Below, piece after piece: positions 36,188 to 44,388 of a DNA stretch of 64,000 nucleotides. The notes under the pieces were generated by a model. It was not told the origin of the DNA, searched no databases, and saw only the letters and a program-made list of their open reading frames with translations. Both the position numbers and the translations under genes were made by a program. Positions within the stretch are counted from its first letter, which is position 1. Every line of letters starts with the position of its first letter. This DNA comes from Sphingosinicellaceae bacterium (lineage in GTDB: Bacteria; Pseudomonadota; Alphaproteobacteria; Sphingomonadales; Sphingomonadaceae), in NCBI GenBank assembly GCA_019285715.1, contig CP079108.1:558001-622000 (forward strand), written 5' to 3'.

Positions 36188-36871
36188 TCAGGCCGGCGCG
36201 CGCACGCACGGCTTGATCGCCGACGGTGCCGGACGTCGGCCGACCGGCTCGAACACCGCGAGGTAGCCGCCCGCCGCGCCGAGATCGAGATCGCCGATGC
36301 GACGGAAGCCGACTGCGGCGAGTTCGCAAGCAAGCTGGGCGCGGGGCGTGCCGTGCTGGGCGGCGGGCCGGTCGACGTCGACGATCGCGACCTTGCCGCC
36401 GCGGCGCAGGGCCCCGTGGACGTGCCACAGCAAGGCGTAGGGCTGGCGAACCTCGTGGTACATGTGGACCATCAGCGCGGCGTCGACGCTGTTGAGCGGC
36501 AGGTGCGGATTGTCGGGTGCGCCGCGCACGACGGTGACGTTCTTCAGGCGCTGCTCGCGGACGCGCTGGCGCAGCGCGGTGATGTAGGCGGGCACGATAT
36601 CCTCGGCGATGACGCGGCCGGTCGGCAGCAGGCGCGGCGCGAGGCGGACGGTGTAATAGCCGCTGCCGGCCCCGATGTCGGCGACGACCATGCCGGGCTT
36701 TGCGCCCAGGAAGACCATCACCTGCTCGGCCTCGCGGGCGGCATCGCGGCTGTTTTCGTCGGACCATTCATCGGCGACGATCGAGGCGACCGGGCGCTCG
36801 ACCTGCGGAAAGCGGCTGGGGCTCGCGCCGATCAGGACGAGCAGGGGCAGGACGGCAAGGGCTCGGGACAT
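36188..36871 (-). CDS. Exported class I SAM-dependent methyltransferase
   Basis: 227 residues. A signal-like N-terminus (ALAVLPLLVLIGASPS) precedes a methyltransferase fold: motif I VVADIGAGSGYYTVRLA, IAEDIVPAYITAL, VVRGAPDNPHLPLNSVDAAL and KVAIVDVDRP. Methyltransferases with signal peptides are odd, since SAM is cytosolic; the N-terminus could instead be a membrane anchor. A short Arg/Pro-rich tail ends the protein. Substrate unknown. Confidence 0.85.
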   Translation of the reverse strand: MSRALAVLPLLVLIGASPSRFPQVERPVASIVADEWSDENSRDAAREAEQVMVFLGAKPGMVVADIGAGSGYYTVRLAPRLLPTGRVIAEDIVPAYITALRQRVREQRLKNVTVVRGAPDNPHLPLNSVDAALMVHMYHEVRQPYALLWHVHGALRRGGKVAIVDVDRPAAQHGTPRAQLACELAAVGFRRIGDLDLGAAGGYLAVFEPVGRRPAPSAIKPCVRAPA

Positions 36872-36932
36872 GGCTTACTTGTAGCGAGATTGCAGCGTCG
36901 GTGGCTAGGGGCGGCCCGGGACCGCGCAAAAT

Positions 36933-38465
36933 CTAGCCGCGCAGCTTCGCCATCGCGGCCTTGAAGCGCGCCAGGTCACCGCCGGCAAGATTGGTGCCGC
37001 CGAGGAACTTGAGCGTGATCGGGTTGACCGGCTTGCCGTTGAGCCAGGTCTCGTAGTGGAGGTGCGGACCGGTCGACAGCCCCGTGGAGCCAACGTAACC
37101 GATGACCTGGCCCTGCACGACCTGCTGGCCGGGCTTCACCGCGAACTTCGACATGTGCGCGTAGGCCGTGCTGAGCGTCTTGCTGTGCGCCAGCATGACG
37201 TAGTTGCCGTGGCCGCCGTGCCAGCCAACGAAGCTCACCTTGCCGCTCGCCGCCGCCTTGATCGGGGTCCCCATCGGCACGCCGAAGTCGACGCCCTGGT
37301 GCATCCGCGAATAATTGAGCAGCGGGTGGAAGCGCATGCCGAAGTCCGACGTCAGCCGCGCGCCGTCGACCGGGGTCTTCATCAGGCCCTTGCGGGCGCT
37401 CTCGCCGTTGGCGCGGAAGAACTGCGACGCGCCGCTGTAATCCCAGCGCATCAACTCGGCGTTGCCGAGCGCGGCATACATCAATTTGCCGGTCTGGGTT
37501 TCGCCGGTCTCGGCGCGCTTGTGCTCGACGATGAGTGTGAACTTGTCGTGGCGGCCGATGCCGTGCTGGAAATCGACGACATAGCCGAGCTGCTGGATCG
37601 CATCGGCGATGACGTCGGCGGGCAAACCGCTGGCCTTCGCCGAGCGTGCCATGCTGCCGCCGACGACGCCGCTGACGCGCAGGGGTGTCGAGTCGATGGC
37701 GATCGGTATGCGCTTCAGCTGCAGGGTGCCGTTCTCGGCACGGGTCAGTTCGACGCGGAGGTCGAAGGCGGCGCGGAAGGCGAGGCTTTCGAGGGGGCGC
37801 GGCACGCTCTTGGTCTCGCGGCGGCCGAGCACGACGTCGATGTCGGTGGTGGTGCGGATCTGGTCGAGGCGGACGGCACCGCCGATCGCGCGGGCGGCAT
37901 CGTTGGCGTCCTCCTTGCCGACCCCGGCGCGGCGCAGCGCGCCTTCGAAATTGTCCGACGGGCGGAGCGTCGCGGTCTTTTCGACGCGCGGGCGCTCGGG
38001 GATTTCCGACAGGGCGCGAACGCGGGCGGTCGGGGCAGTGAAGCGGCCGGTCGCGGCACCGAGCGCCAGCGGGGCGATGGTGTCGGGGCGGGCGTCGTCG
38101 TACTGGGCCGGGGTCATCGTGCCGCGCACCGCGACCGGCAGCGGCGTCATATGAGTACCGGCGTAGAGGGTCGCGACCGACAGCAGCGCCAGCGTCGCGA
38201 TGCCGCGCCACCAGGTCCGCGAGCCGATGCCGTCGCCGAGGTCGATGGCAATGTCGGCACCGGCGAGCCGGTCGATCAGGGCGGCATGGTCGAAGCGACG
38301 GCGGCGCGGCCCGGTGGCGTTCCCGCCGAAGCCGGACAGCGACGGGGCGAACCCGTCCGCGACCAGCACTCCGCCGAATCCTCGCCCGCTCGCTTGAAAC
38401 AAGTCCGTCGCCCCCCGGGATCCCGCGAGGCGCAACAGGCCCCGCGCCGCCAATGAAGTCAACAA
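36933..38465 (-). CDS. M23-family peptidoglycan endopeptidase
   Basis: Up to 510 residues. Cleaves peptide crosslinks in murein. One helix near residues 87-105 (IATLALLSVATLYAGTH), a 200-residue periplasmic middle (LysM-free, OapA/DipM-like GALRRAGVGKEDANDAARAIG) and the LytM domain with zinc ligands about H389 and D393 (HQGVD) and HLHYE near 468-472, so it is the active type. The start is uncertain: TTG at 38465, 38462 and 38453 compete and no RBS stands out. Confidence 0.92.
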   Translation of the reverse strand: MLTSLAARGLLRLAGSRGATDLFQASGRGFGGVLVADGFAPSLSGFGGNATGPRRRRFDHAALIDRLAGADIAIDLGDGIGSRTWWRGIATLALLSVATLYAGTHMTPLPVAVRGTMTPAQYDDARPDTIAPLALGAATGRFTAPTARVRALSEIPERPRVEKTATLRPSDNFEGALRRAGVGKEDANDAARAIGGAVRLDQIRTTTDIDVVLGRRETKSVPRPLESLAFRAAFDLRVELTRAENGTLQLKRIPIAIDSTPLRVSGVVGGSMARSAKASGLPADVIADAIQQLGYVVDFQHGIGRHDKFTLIVEHKRAETGETQTGKLMYAALGNAELMRWDYSGASQFFRANGESARKGLMKTPVDGARLTSDFGMRFHPLLNYSRMHQGVDFGVPMGTPIKAAASGKVSFVGWHGGHGNYVMLAHSKTLSTAYAHMSKFAVKPGQQVVQGQVIGYVGSTGLSTGPHLHYETWLNGKPVNPITLKFLGGTNLAGGDLARFKAAMAKLRG

Positions 38466-38660
38466 CTAGCGATTTTTGCCCTCGCGAACTGCGACGAATC
38501 GCCGTCTTCGAACGGTCACTTGAATCGGGAGTCCGACTGTGCGACCTTCCCTGCGTCGGACGCGTTTCAAAGGACGTGATGACCAGTTGGCGTAACGTTT
38601 CGCTCGCGGCCTTGTGCACAGGCCCTTCACGCCCAGATTGGGCGGGATGAGCACTTTACC

Positions 38661-41186
38661 GTGACCAACCGGGCAGGATCCAACCTCACCGCCGTGCTCG
38701 GCCCGACAAATACGGGCAAAACCCATCTCGCCGTCGGACGCCTGTGCGGCCACGTCAGCGGCATGATCGGCTTTCCGCTGCGTCTGCTGGCACGTGAGGT
38801 CTATGACCGCGTCGTCGCAATCAAGGGCGAGGCGCAGGTCGCACTGATCACCGGCGAGGAGAAGATCCTGCCGCCCAACGCCCGCTATTTCCTGTGCACC
38901 GCGGAATCGATGCCTGCCGACCGCGAGGTCGCATTCGTCGCGCTCGACGAGGGGCAGGTCGGCGCGGACCCGGAGCGCGGGCACATCTTCACCGACCGCA
39001 TGCTGCACCGCCGGGGCTATGCCGAGACCATGATCCTCGGGTCGGAGACGCTGCGCCCGCTGATCCGGCGGCTGCTGCCCGACTGCGAGATCATCACCCG
39101 GCCGCGCTTCTCGACCTTGAGCTATGCGCCACCCAAGAAGCTCAGCCGCCTCCCCAAGCGCTCGGCGATCGTCGCGTTCACCGCGGCCGAGGTCTACGCG
39201 CTGGCCGAGATGCTGCGGCGTCACAAGGGCGGGGCGGCGGTGGTGATGGGCGCGCTCAGCCCGCGCACCCGCAACGCCCAGGTCGCGATGTACCAGTCGG
39301 GCGAGGTCGACTACCTCGTCGCCACCGACGCGATCGGCATGGGGCTCAACATGGACATCGCCCATGTCGCGTTCGCGTCGCTGCACAAGTTCGACGGGCG
39401 GCGGCAGCGGCGGCTGACGACCTCGGAGCTGGCGCAGATCGCCGGGCGCGCCGGGCGGCACCAGCGCGACGGCACGTTCGGGGTGGTCCAGCTCGGCCAC
39501 GACGCGGCGCAGACCTTCGAGCCCGAAGAAATCGCGGCGATCGAGAACCACCAGTTTCCGCCTTTGACCCATCTGGTGTGGCGCAACCCAAAGCTCGATT
39601 TCGACAGCCTGCCGCGGCTGATCGGCAGCCTCGAGGAGATGCCGGGCTGCCGCGAACTGATCCGCGCCGACGACGCGATCGACCTCGCGGTGCTGCGGCG
39701 GCTGGCGAGCGAGGACGGCATCGGTGCCCGCGCGCGGGGACGCGACCGGATCCAAAGGCTGTGGGCGGCTTGCCAGCTCCCCGATTACCGCAAGACCGGG
39801 CCGGAGCAGCATGCGCGCCTCGTCAGCCGGGTGTTCCGCCACCTCAGCGAGGGCGACGGCACGTTGCCGCCGGCCTGGATTGCCGCGGAAGTCGCGGCGC
39901 TCGACAACGTGAACGGTGATATCGCGACGCTGTCGGGGCGGATCGCAGCGGCGCGGACGTGGACCTACGCGACGCACCGGCCGGGCTGGATCGCCGATGC
40001 GGCGGAGTGGGCGGCGAAGACGCGGGCGCTCGAGGACCGGCTGTCGGACGCGCTCCACCAGCGCCTGACCCAGCGCTTCGTCGACCGGCGCACGGCGGTC
40101 CTGCTCAAGGATTTCCACGTTCGCGGCGAGCAGCGCGTCGCGGTCGACGACGACGGCGTGCTCGCGGTCGAGGGCGAGGCGATCGGCACGCTCGACGGCT
40201 TCCGCTTTACGCCCGACCCGACCGCCCGCGCCGGCGAGCGCAAGCTGCTGCTCGCCGCCGCCGAGCGCCACCTGCCGCGCGAACTGGCGCGGCGCGCGGT
40301 CGCGCTCGCCGACAGCGCCGACGCCGATTTCGAGATGGTCTTCGATGGCGGGATGCCGCCGCGCATCCTGTGGAAGGGCGCGCGGATCGCCAAGCTCCGT
40401 CCGGGCCGCGACGCGCTGCATCCGCGGATCGATCTCGACCGCGCGCTAGAGGTTATCCCGACGCCCGAGCGGGCCCGCGTCGTCGGACGGCTGGCGGCCT
40501 GGTTCGAGGTGGCGCGCGACAAGCACCTCGCGGCGCTGATCCGCGTCGTCCGGCTGTCGCCCGACCTGTCGCCTGCAGCCCGTGGCCTCATTGTCCGCCT
40601 CGTCGAGCACATGGGCTGCGCGCCGCGCGAGGCGCTGTCGGCGCAGGTCGAGGCGCTGACCCGCATCGACCGCAAGATGCTGCAGGGCGCGGGCGTCCGC
40701 CTCGGCGACATCCACGTTTACGTCCACGAACTGCTGCGGCCGGAGCCGACGCGCTGGCGGCTGGCACTGTGGGGGGTCGCGACGGTTGCCGACGACCTGC
40801 CCGCGCCGCCGCTCGGCGGGCGCGTCGCGATCGACGTCATCGCGACCGCGCCGCCCGCCTATTACGGGGTCGCCGGGTTCTGGATCGTCGGGACGCAGGC
40901 GGTGCGCGTCGACATGGTCGACCGGCTGGCGCGGGCCATGCACGGCGCCCGCGACGGCCGCGCGCCGTTCGTGCCCGACGACAATTGGGTGGCGAGCGTC
41001 GGCATGAGCCGCGACGGCTTCGCGCGGCTGATGCGCGCACTCGGCTACCGCCCGCGCCTCGTCGACGGTGCCCCGGCGTTTGCCTGGGGCGGCATCAGTC
41101 GCGAGCGCGGACGCGACGCCCCGGTCCTGGTTTCTCCCTCCAACCCGTTTGCCGCTTTGGCAGGAATGAAAGGCCCGCGCGGATAG
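38661..41186 (+). CDS. Suv3-like superfamily 2 RNA helicase
   Basis: 841 residues from GTG 38661. Walker A GPTNTGKT near residues 14-21, DEAD-box-equivalent LDEGQVGADPERGH (DEGQ instead of DEIQ/DEAD), the GALSPRTRNAQVAMYQSGEVDYLVATDAIGMGLNMDI block and the arginine-finger motif QIAGRAGRHQRDGTFG. Mitochondrial SUV3 works in RNA turnover; bacterial copies are assumed to do so too. A C-terminal extension of about 350 residues is poorly conserved. It is followed by an S4 protein, ferredoxin and carD, as in many alphaproteobacteria. Confidence 0.93.
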   Translation: MTNRAGSNLTAVLGPTNTGKTHLAVGRLCGHVSGMIGFPLRLLAREVYDRVVAIKGEAQVALITGEEKILPPNARYFLCTAESMPADREVAFVALDEGQVGADPERGHIFTDRMLHRRGYAETMILGSETLRPLIRRLLPDCEIITRPRFSTLSYAPPKKLSRLPKRSAIVAFTAAEVYALAEMLRRHKGGAAVVMGALSPRTRNAQVAMYQSGEVDYLVATDAIGMGLNMDIAHVAFASLHKFDGRRQRRLTTSELAQIAGRAGRHQRDGTFGVVQLGHDAAQTFEPEEIAAIENHQFPPLTHLVWRNPKLDFDSLPRLIGSLEEMPGCRELIRADDAIDLAVLRRLASEDGIGARARGRDRIQRLWAACQLPDYRKTGPEQHARLVSRVFRHLSEGDGTLPPAWIAAEVAALDNVNGDIATLSGRIAAARTWTYATHRPGWIADAAEWAAKTRALEDRLSDALHQRLTQRFVDRRTAVLLKDFHVRGEQRVAVDDDGVLAVEGEAIGTLDGFRFTPDPTARAGERKLLLAAAERHLPRELARRAVALADSADADFEMVFDGGMPPRILWKGARIAKLRPGRDALHPRIDLDRALEVIPTPERARVVGRLAAWFEVARDKHLAALIRVVRLSPDLSPAARGLIVRLVEHMGCAPREALSAQVEALTRIDRKMLQGAGVRLGDIHVYVHELLRPEPTRWRLALWGVATVADDLPAPPLGGRVAIDVIATAPPAYYGVAGFWIVGTQAVRVDMVDRLARAMHGARDGRAPFVPDDNWVASVGMSRDGFARLMRALGYRPRLVDGAPAFAWGGISRERGRDAPVLVSPSNPFAALAGMKGPRG

Positions 41187-41217
41187 TCGCGCTTTAGACA
41201 GGAAAGGACGGTAGCTT

Positions 41218-41529
41218 TTGGTTTACGGTCAGGGATTGCGACTGGACAAGTGGCTCTGGTTCGCACGGCTGGCGAAATCGCGCAGTGATGCGCAACGGCT
41301 CTGCGAGAGCCGACACCTGAGGCTCGACGGCCGGGTCATCGACCGGGCTTCGGCGCTGGTCCGGGCCGGTTCGGTGCTCAGCTACCCCAGGCACGACGAG
41401 GTCGTGGTGGTGCGGGTCGAGGGCCTGGCAGAGCGCCGTGGACCCTTCGTCGAGGCACGGGAGCTCTACACCGACCTGACGTCGCGGCGGGCGTCGGCGG
41501 CACAGGTCGAGGAACTAGTCCTCGCCTAG
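41218..41529 (+). CDS. S4-domain RNA-binding protein (Hsp15-like)
   Basis: 103 residues from TTG 41218; AAAGGA lies 9 bases upstream. LRLDKWLWFARLAKSRSDAQRLCESRHLRLDGRVIDRAS is the S4 fold of heat-shock protein 15, which rescues stalled 50S subunits. The rest is short and charged. It follows the helicase by 31 bases and may be in the same transcript. Confidence 0.92.
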   Translation: MVYGQGLRLDKWLWFARLAKSRSDAQRLCESRHLRLDGRVIDRASALVRAGSVLSYPRHDEVVVVRVEGLAERRGPFVEARELYTDLTSRRASAAQVEELVLA

Positions 41530-41530
41530 T

Positions 41531-41594
41531 GGCATTGAGGAAGGCGGTTGCCGTCGATCAGCGGCATTGACGGAGGCGCTTGCCGCCGTTTAGC
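41531..41594. repeat. Imperfect 32-bp direct repeat before fdxA
   Basis: Two adjacent 32-base units (41531-41562 and 41563-41594) share ggcattga, ggaggc/gaaggc and ttgccg blocks with six or so differences. The second unit overlaps the candidate -35 of the fdxA promoter. Could be a duplicated regulatory site. Confidence 0.6.
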
Positions 41595-41609
41595 AGGGCC
41601 GTAGATAAC
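41580..41609 (+). promoter_or_regulatory. Weak candidate promoter of fdxA
   Basis: TTGCCG at 41580-41585 and GATAAC at 41604-41609, 18 bases apart, 25 bases before the ATG. Matches are moderate. Confidence 0.35.
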
Positions 41610-41634
41610 CTAAAATGCGTTCAGGGGACCGGCG

Positions 41635-41970
41635 ATGACCTATGTGGTGACGGAAGCTTGCATCAAGTGCAAGTACATGGATTGCGTCGAGGTCTGCCCC
41701 GTCGACTGCTTCTACGAGGGCGACAACATGGTCGTCATCAACCCGAACGAGTGCATCGATTGCGGCGTCTGCGAGCCCGAGTGCCCCGCCGAGGCGATTC
41801 TCCCGGACACCGAGGGCGGTCTGGAAAAATGGCTCGAGCTCAACGCCACCCTGTCCGCGACCTGGCCCAACATCACGGTCAAGGGCCCGACGCCCGCCGA
41901 TGCCGACGAGCACAAGGGCGAAGAAGGCAAGTTCGACAAGTATTTCAGCGACAAGCCCGGCGACAGCTGA
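41635..41970 (+). CDS. fdxA: Seven-iron ferredoxin FdxA
   Basis: 111 residues. N-terminal [18 protein letters not shown] supplies ligands of the [3Fe-4S] and one [4Fe-4S] cluster; [16 protein letters not shown] supplies the other. The 40-residue C-terminal extension ([22 protein letters not shown]) is typical of FdxA. Single-electron carrier of unknown partner. It sits between the S4 gene and carD, the usual order in this clade. Confidence 0.96.
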   Translation: MTYVVTEACIKCKYMDCVEVCPVDCFYEGDNMVVINPNECIDCGVCEPECPAEAILPDTEGGLEKWLELNATLSATWPNITVKGPTPADADEHKGEEGKFDKYFSDKPGDS

Positions 41971-42067
41971 GCCGCCTGCCCGGCCCGTATCCGCAAGTCC
42001 GCAACAGTGGATTTCGGCGCAAATTTCTGATATGAAGGATTTGCGTTAATCGCGAACGTCAACCGGC

Positions 42068-42093
42068 TGCCGTACCCGTCCTGCGGTACGGCA
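42068..42093. other. Hairpin between fdxA and carD
   Basis: TGCCGTACC and GGTACGGCA form a perfect 9-bp stem with an 8-base loop. No T-run follows, so it may be a leader structure rather than a terminator. It sits in a 261-base gap; I find no gene in that gap and no clear promoter. Confidence 0.5.
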
Positions 42094-42231
42094 TCGCCTA
42101 TAACAGTCGCCGGCAGGTCAGAGGCAAGGTCCGCAGTCGCTCCTCTCATCGGGAAGGTGCGCTCAACTCTCTTCGGGAGCAAGCGCGCACCACGGCTGGC
42201 CCATCCGCGGCGGCACGAAAGGTAAGACACT

Positions 42232-42738
42232 ATGGTGGTAGCAGCCAAGGCGCTCAACTTCGTCGCGGGAGATTATGTCGTTTACCCCAAGCACGGGGTC
42301 GGCCGGGTGGTCGAAGTGCAAAGCTCCGAGATCGCTGGCGCCGCGCTTGAACTGTACGTGCTCCGCTTCGAGAAGGAGCGCATGACGCTCCGCGTTCCAA
42401 CCAACAAGGCCGAAGGCGTCGGCATGCGCAAGCTGTCGAGCCAGGCGACCCTGCTCGAGGCGCTGACCACCCTGAAGGGCAAGCCCAAGGTCAAGCGCAC
42501 GATGTGGTCGCGCCGCGCCCAGGAGTATGAGGCCAAGATCAACTCCGGTGATTTGGTCTCGATCGCCGAGGTCGTCCGCGACCTCCACCGTGCCGAGGAC
42601 CAGCCCGAGCAGAGCTATTCCGAGCGCCAGATCTACGAGGCCGCGATCGGCCGCCTGGCACGCGAGCTCGCCGCGATGGAGAACATCGACGAGCCGGCAG
42701 CACAGCTGAAGATCGAACAGGTCCTCAAGGCAGCCTGA
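42232..42738 (+). CDS. carD: CarD/CdnL-family RNA polymerase-binding regulator
   Basis: 168 residues. Binds RNAP beta and stabilises open complexes, especially at rRNA promoters. FVAGDYVVYPKHGVGRVVEV is the Tudor-like RNAP-interaction domain; MTLRVPTNKAEGVGMRKLS and the C-terminal helical SRRAQEYEAKINSGDLVSIAEVVRDLHR DNA-contact domain follow. Its 5' region is long (over 200 bases). A strong hairpin follows its stop. Confidence 0.95.
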   Translation: MVVAAKALNFVAGDYVVYPKHGVGRVVEVQSSEIAGAALELYVLRFEKERMTLRVPTNKAEGVGMRKLSSQATLLEALTTLKGKPKVKRTMWSRRAQEYEAKINSGDLVSIAEVVRDLHRAEDQPEQSYSERQIYEAAIGRLARELAAMENIDEPAAQLKIEQVLKAA

Positions 42739-42743
42739 CTTCC

Positions 42744-42790
42744 GGCGCGCAAGGCGAAGTCCGCTTCACGGCGGTTTCGTCTTGCGCGCC
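42744..42790 (+). terminator. Strong hairpin after carD, candidate terminator
   Basis: Arms 42744-42758 and 42776-42790 pair over 15 bases with one G-T pair (ggcgcgcaaggcgaa with ttcgtcttgcgcgcc). It starts 5 bases after the carD stop. There is no long T-run after it, so it may act with Rho or as an RNA end stabiliser. Confidence 0.6.
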
Positions 42791-42815
42791 GACTCATGTC
42801 AGCCTGTGCGTCGCG

Positions 42816-42980
42816 TCAGTTGGGTACAGTCACGTCCGACGCTGGCGGTTGCTCGTTCCAGCCTTCCTGCCATTCGCGGTATTTGCCGGTATCCTGAGCG
42901 AACGGGCAACTGGACTCCGGGGCGCCCTTCAGGCGCGCGTCGAAGCCGGCCCAGAAGGCAGCCCCCGTTACGTCCGACAT
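42816..42980 (-). CDS. Ribosome modulation factor (RMF)-like small protein
   Basis: 54 residues, too short for most gene callers. Reading: AFWAGFDARLKGAPESSCPF then WQEGWNEQ. RMF/CrpP relatives share the pattern AxxxGYxAxxxG...CPY...W..GWxEA, and spacing here agrees (G12, CP25-26, W37, GW40-41). Known role of RMF: dimerises ribosomes during starvation. GGGTGG lies just before the ATG. No frame on the other strand is better supported. Family placement is by motif pattern only. Confidence 0.68.
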   Translation of the reverse strand: MSDVTGAAFWAGFDARLKGAPESSCPFAQDTGKYREWQEGWNEQPPASDVTVPN

Positions 42981-43036
42981 GGCCCACCCGTTGCGCCCAT
43001 GTCCGACCGTTATCGCATCCGCTAATTTGTGACAGT

Positions 43037-43080
43037 CCGTTCACGTACCGCCGTTCGCGTACCGGCCGTTCGCGTACCGG
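43037..43080. repeat. 15-bp tandem repeat
   Basis: Three adjacent units of ccgttcgcgtaccgg (first one with an A for G and one base short) at 43037-43050, 43051-43065 and 43066-43080. They lie upstream of the RMF-like gene (about 57 bases before its ATG) and could carry repeated operator half-sites. Confidence 0.7.
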
Positions 43081-43158
43081 AATGGCGACAGCGACAAACG
43101 CCAACGCCGCACGCGCGCGAAGGCCGTGCCAGTGGGCGAGCTAAAGTGCAGCGCGGAC

Positions 43159-43194
43159 GTCCCATAGACCAACAGGGGTGCTCGCCTATGGGAC
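43159..43194. other. Inverted repeat in the gene-poor stretch
   Basis: GTCCCATAG and CTATGGGAC are perfect 9-bp arms around an 18-base loop. No gene overlaps it. The stretch 42981-43296 otherwise holds only the 15-bp tandem repeat and AT-rich DNA. Confidence 0.5.
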
Positions 43195-43296
43195 GGTACG
43201 CACTCATAACTCGAGGGCAGTCGAGTCGCTCTCTTGATAGTTTAACAACTCGTTAATTACCATCTATCGGATGGTGTACGAGTGGCGGCTGTCGCG

Positions 43297-43488
43297 TCAG
43301 CGGTCGGGGCGGATGGCGCGCGTCGAGAAGCCGCCCCGATGCTTGCTCGTCCGGAAGATGTCGAGGCAGGCGGCGCAGGTGATGCTGCCGTACAGCATCG
43401 TCTGCATGTGCTCGTTTCCGTCGATGACCTGCCCGCAGCGCGCGACCTGATCACGGCGATGCTCGCCGGTCAGGTGGATCGCCGACAT
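43297..43488 (-). CDS. Small Cys-containing protein, hypothetical
   Basis: 63 residues from the ATG at 43488, which has GGAGG 6 bases upstream, one of the best RBSs in the window. MSAIHLTGEHRRDQ opens it; Cys in ARCGQV and a CxxC in ITCAACLDIF, with nearby His residues, might bind zinc. The basic C-terminus ends STRAIRPDR. A longer frame to 43524 or beyond exists but has no RBS. No recognised family. The RBS and Cys spacing are the reasons to call it. Confidence 0.6.
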   Translation of the reverse strand: MSAIHLTGEHRRDQVARCGQVIDGNEHMQTMLYGSITCAACLDIFRTSKHRGGFSTRAIRPDR

Positions 43489-43677
43489 GAAGACCTCCGG
43501 CGCGACTTTTGCATGGCGTCTCATGGCACGGTGTTGCGGCCATGACGGTACGATCTCGGACCAATGATTATTTATTCTGGTACGAAATTGTACAGGACGG
43601 CGTGGGTCCGCCATAAACCGTCTTGAACCCGCCTGTTCGACGTGTATTATTATGCCAATACAGCTTGGGAGCTCTCG

Positions 43678-44388
43678 ATGATCCGCACCGCCGCCATTGC
43701 CGCCGCCCTGCTTGCCTCCGCCGCGACCGGAGCGAGCGCCGCCGAACAGTCGTTTCCGGTCGGGAATTTCGACCGCATCGCGCTCGGCGGCTCTCCCGAA
43801 GTCACCGTGACTACCGGCGCCGCCGCATCGGTGCGCGCGACCGGCGAGCAGCAGGCGCTCGACCGCCTCGATATCCGCGTCGAGGCGGGCGTCCTGCGCA
43901 TCGGCAACAAGCGCGGCAGCGGCTGGAACTGGAGCGGCGGCAACCGCAGCCAGGTCCGCATCGCGGTCACCGTGCCCATGGTCCGCGGCGTCGAGATCGG
44001 CGGGTCGGGCAGCGTCGCCGTCGACCGCGTCAAGGTGCCGGCTTTCGTGGCTTCGGTCGGCGGCTCGGGCTCGATGCGGATCGGCGCGCTCGACACCCGC
44101 GATGCGAGCTTCAGTATCGCCGGCTCGGGCAATGTCACCGTCGATGGCCGCTGCGACACGGCGAAAATCGATGTCGCCGGGTCGGGCCGCCTGCGCCTCG
44201 GCGGGTTCAAGTGCCATACGCTCAGCGCCAGCATCGCCGGATCGGGCAACATCGACGCGACCGCGACGCAAACCGCCAGCGTCTCGGTGATGGGCTCGGG
44301 CGATGCGCGGATCGGTGGCGGTGCGGTGTGCAGCGTCTCGAAGCACGGCAGCGGCTCGGTGATCTGCGGCACGAATTCGATCAGCTAG
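43678..44388 (+). CDS. Exported head-GIN (DUF2807) beta-helix protein
   Basis: 236 residues with a signal peptide (TAAIAAALLASAATGASA). The rest is a beta-helix-like run of GSGS, GSGN and AGSGR turns about 18-20 residues apart, starting FDRIALGGSPEVTVTTG, the DUF2807 signature. Two Cys pairs near the end. Function unknown; such proteins are envelope-associated. ATG at 43678 has GGGAG about 7 bases upstream. Its TAG and that of the DUF1489 gene share the bases CTAG. Confidence 0.88.
   Translation: MIRTAAIAAALLASAATGASAAEQSFPVGNFDRIALGGSPEVTVTTGAAASVRATGEQQALDRLDIRVEAGVLRIGNKRGSGWNWSGGNRSQVRIAVTVPMVRGVEIGGSGSVAVDRVKVPAFVASVGGSGSMRIGALDTRDASFSIAGSGNVTVDGRCDTAKIDVAGSGRLRLGGFKCHTLSASIAGSGNIDATATQTASVSVMGSGDARIGGGAVCSVSKHGSGSVICGTNSIS

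Noticed and set aside
38466-40421. Minus-strand open frame of 651 codons opposite the helicase
   Set aside because: Shadow of the Suv3-like gene, low complexity Arg/Ala/Asp content, no family feature.
42799-43104. 101-codon minus-strand frame in the gene-poor stretch
   Set aside because: It overlaps the RMF-like reading in another frame and has no motif; the 54-residue frame explains the DNA better.
43140-43260. Possible tRNA-like fold near the inverted repeat
   Set aside because: No acceptor stem, anticodon arm or T-loop consensus could be assembled.
43282-43545. 87-codon plus-strand frame opposite the small Cys protein
   Set aside because: No RBS and no motif; the minus-strand frame has GGAGG and a CxxC.
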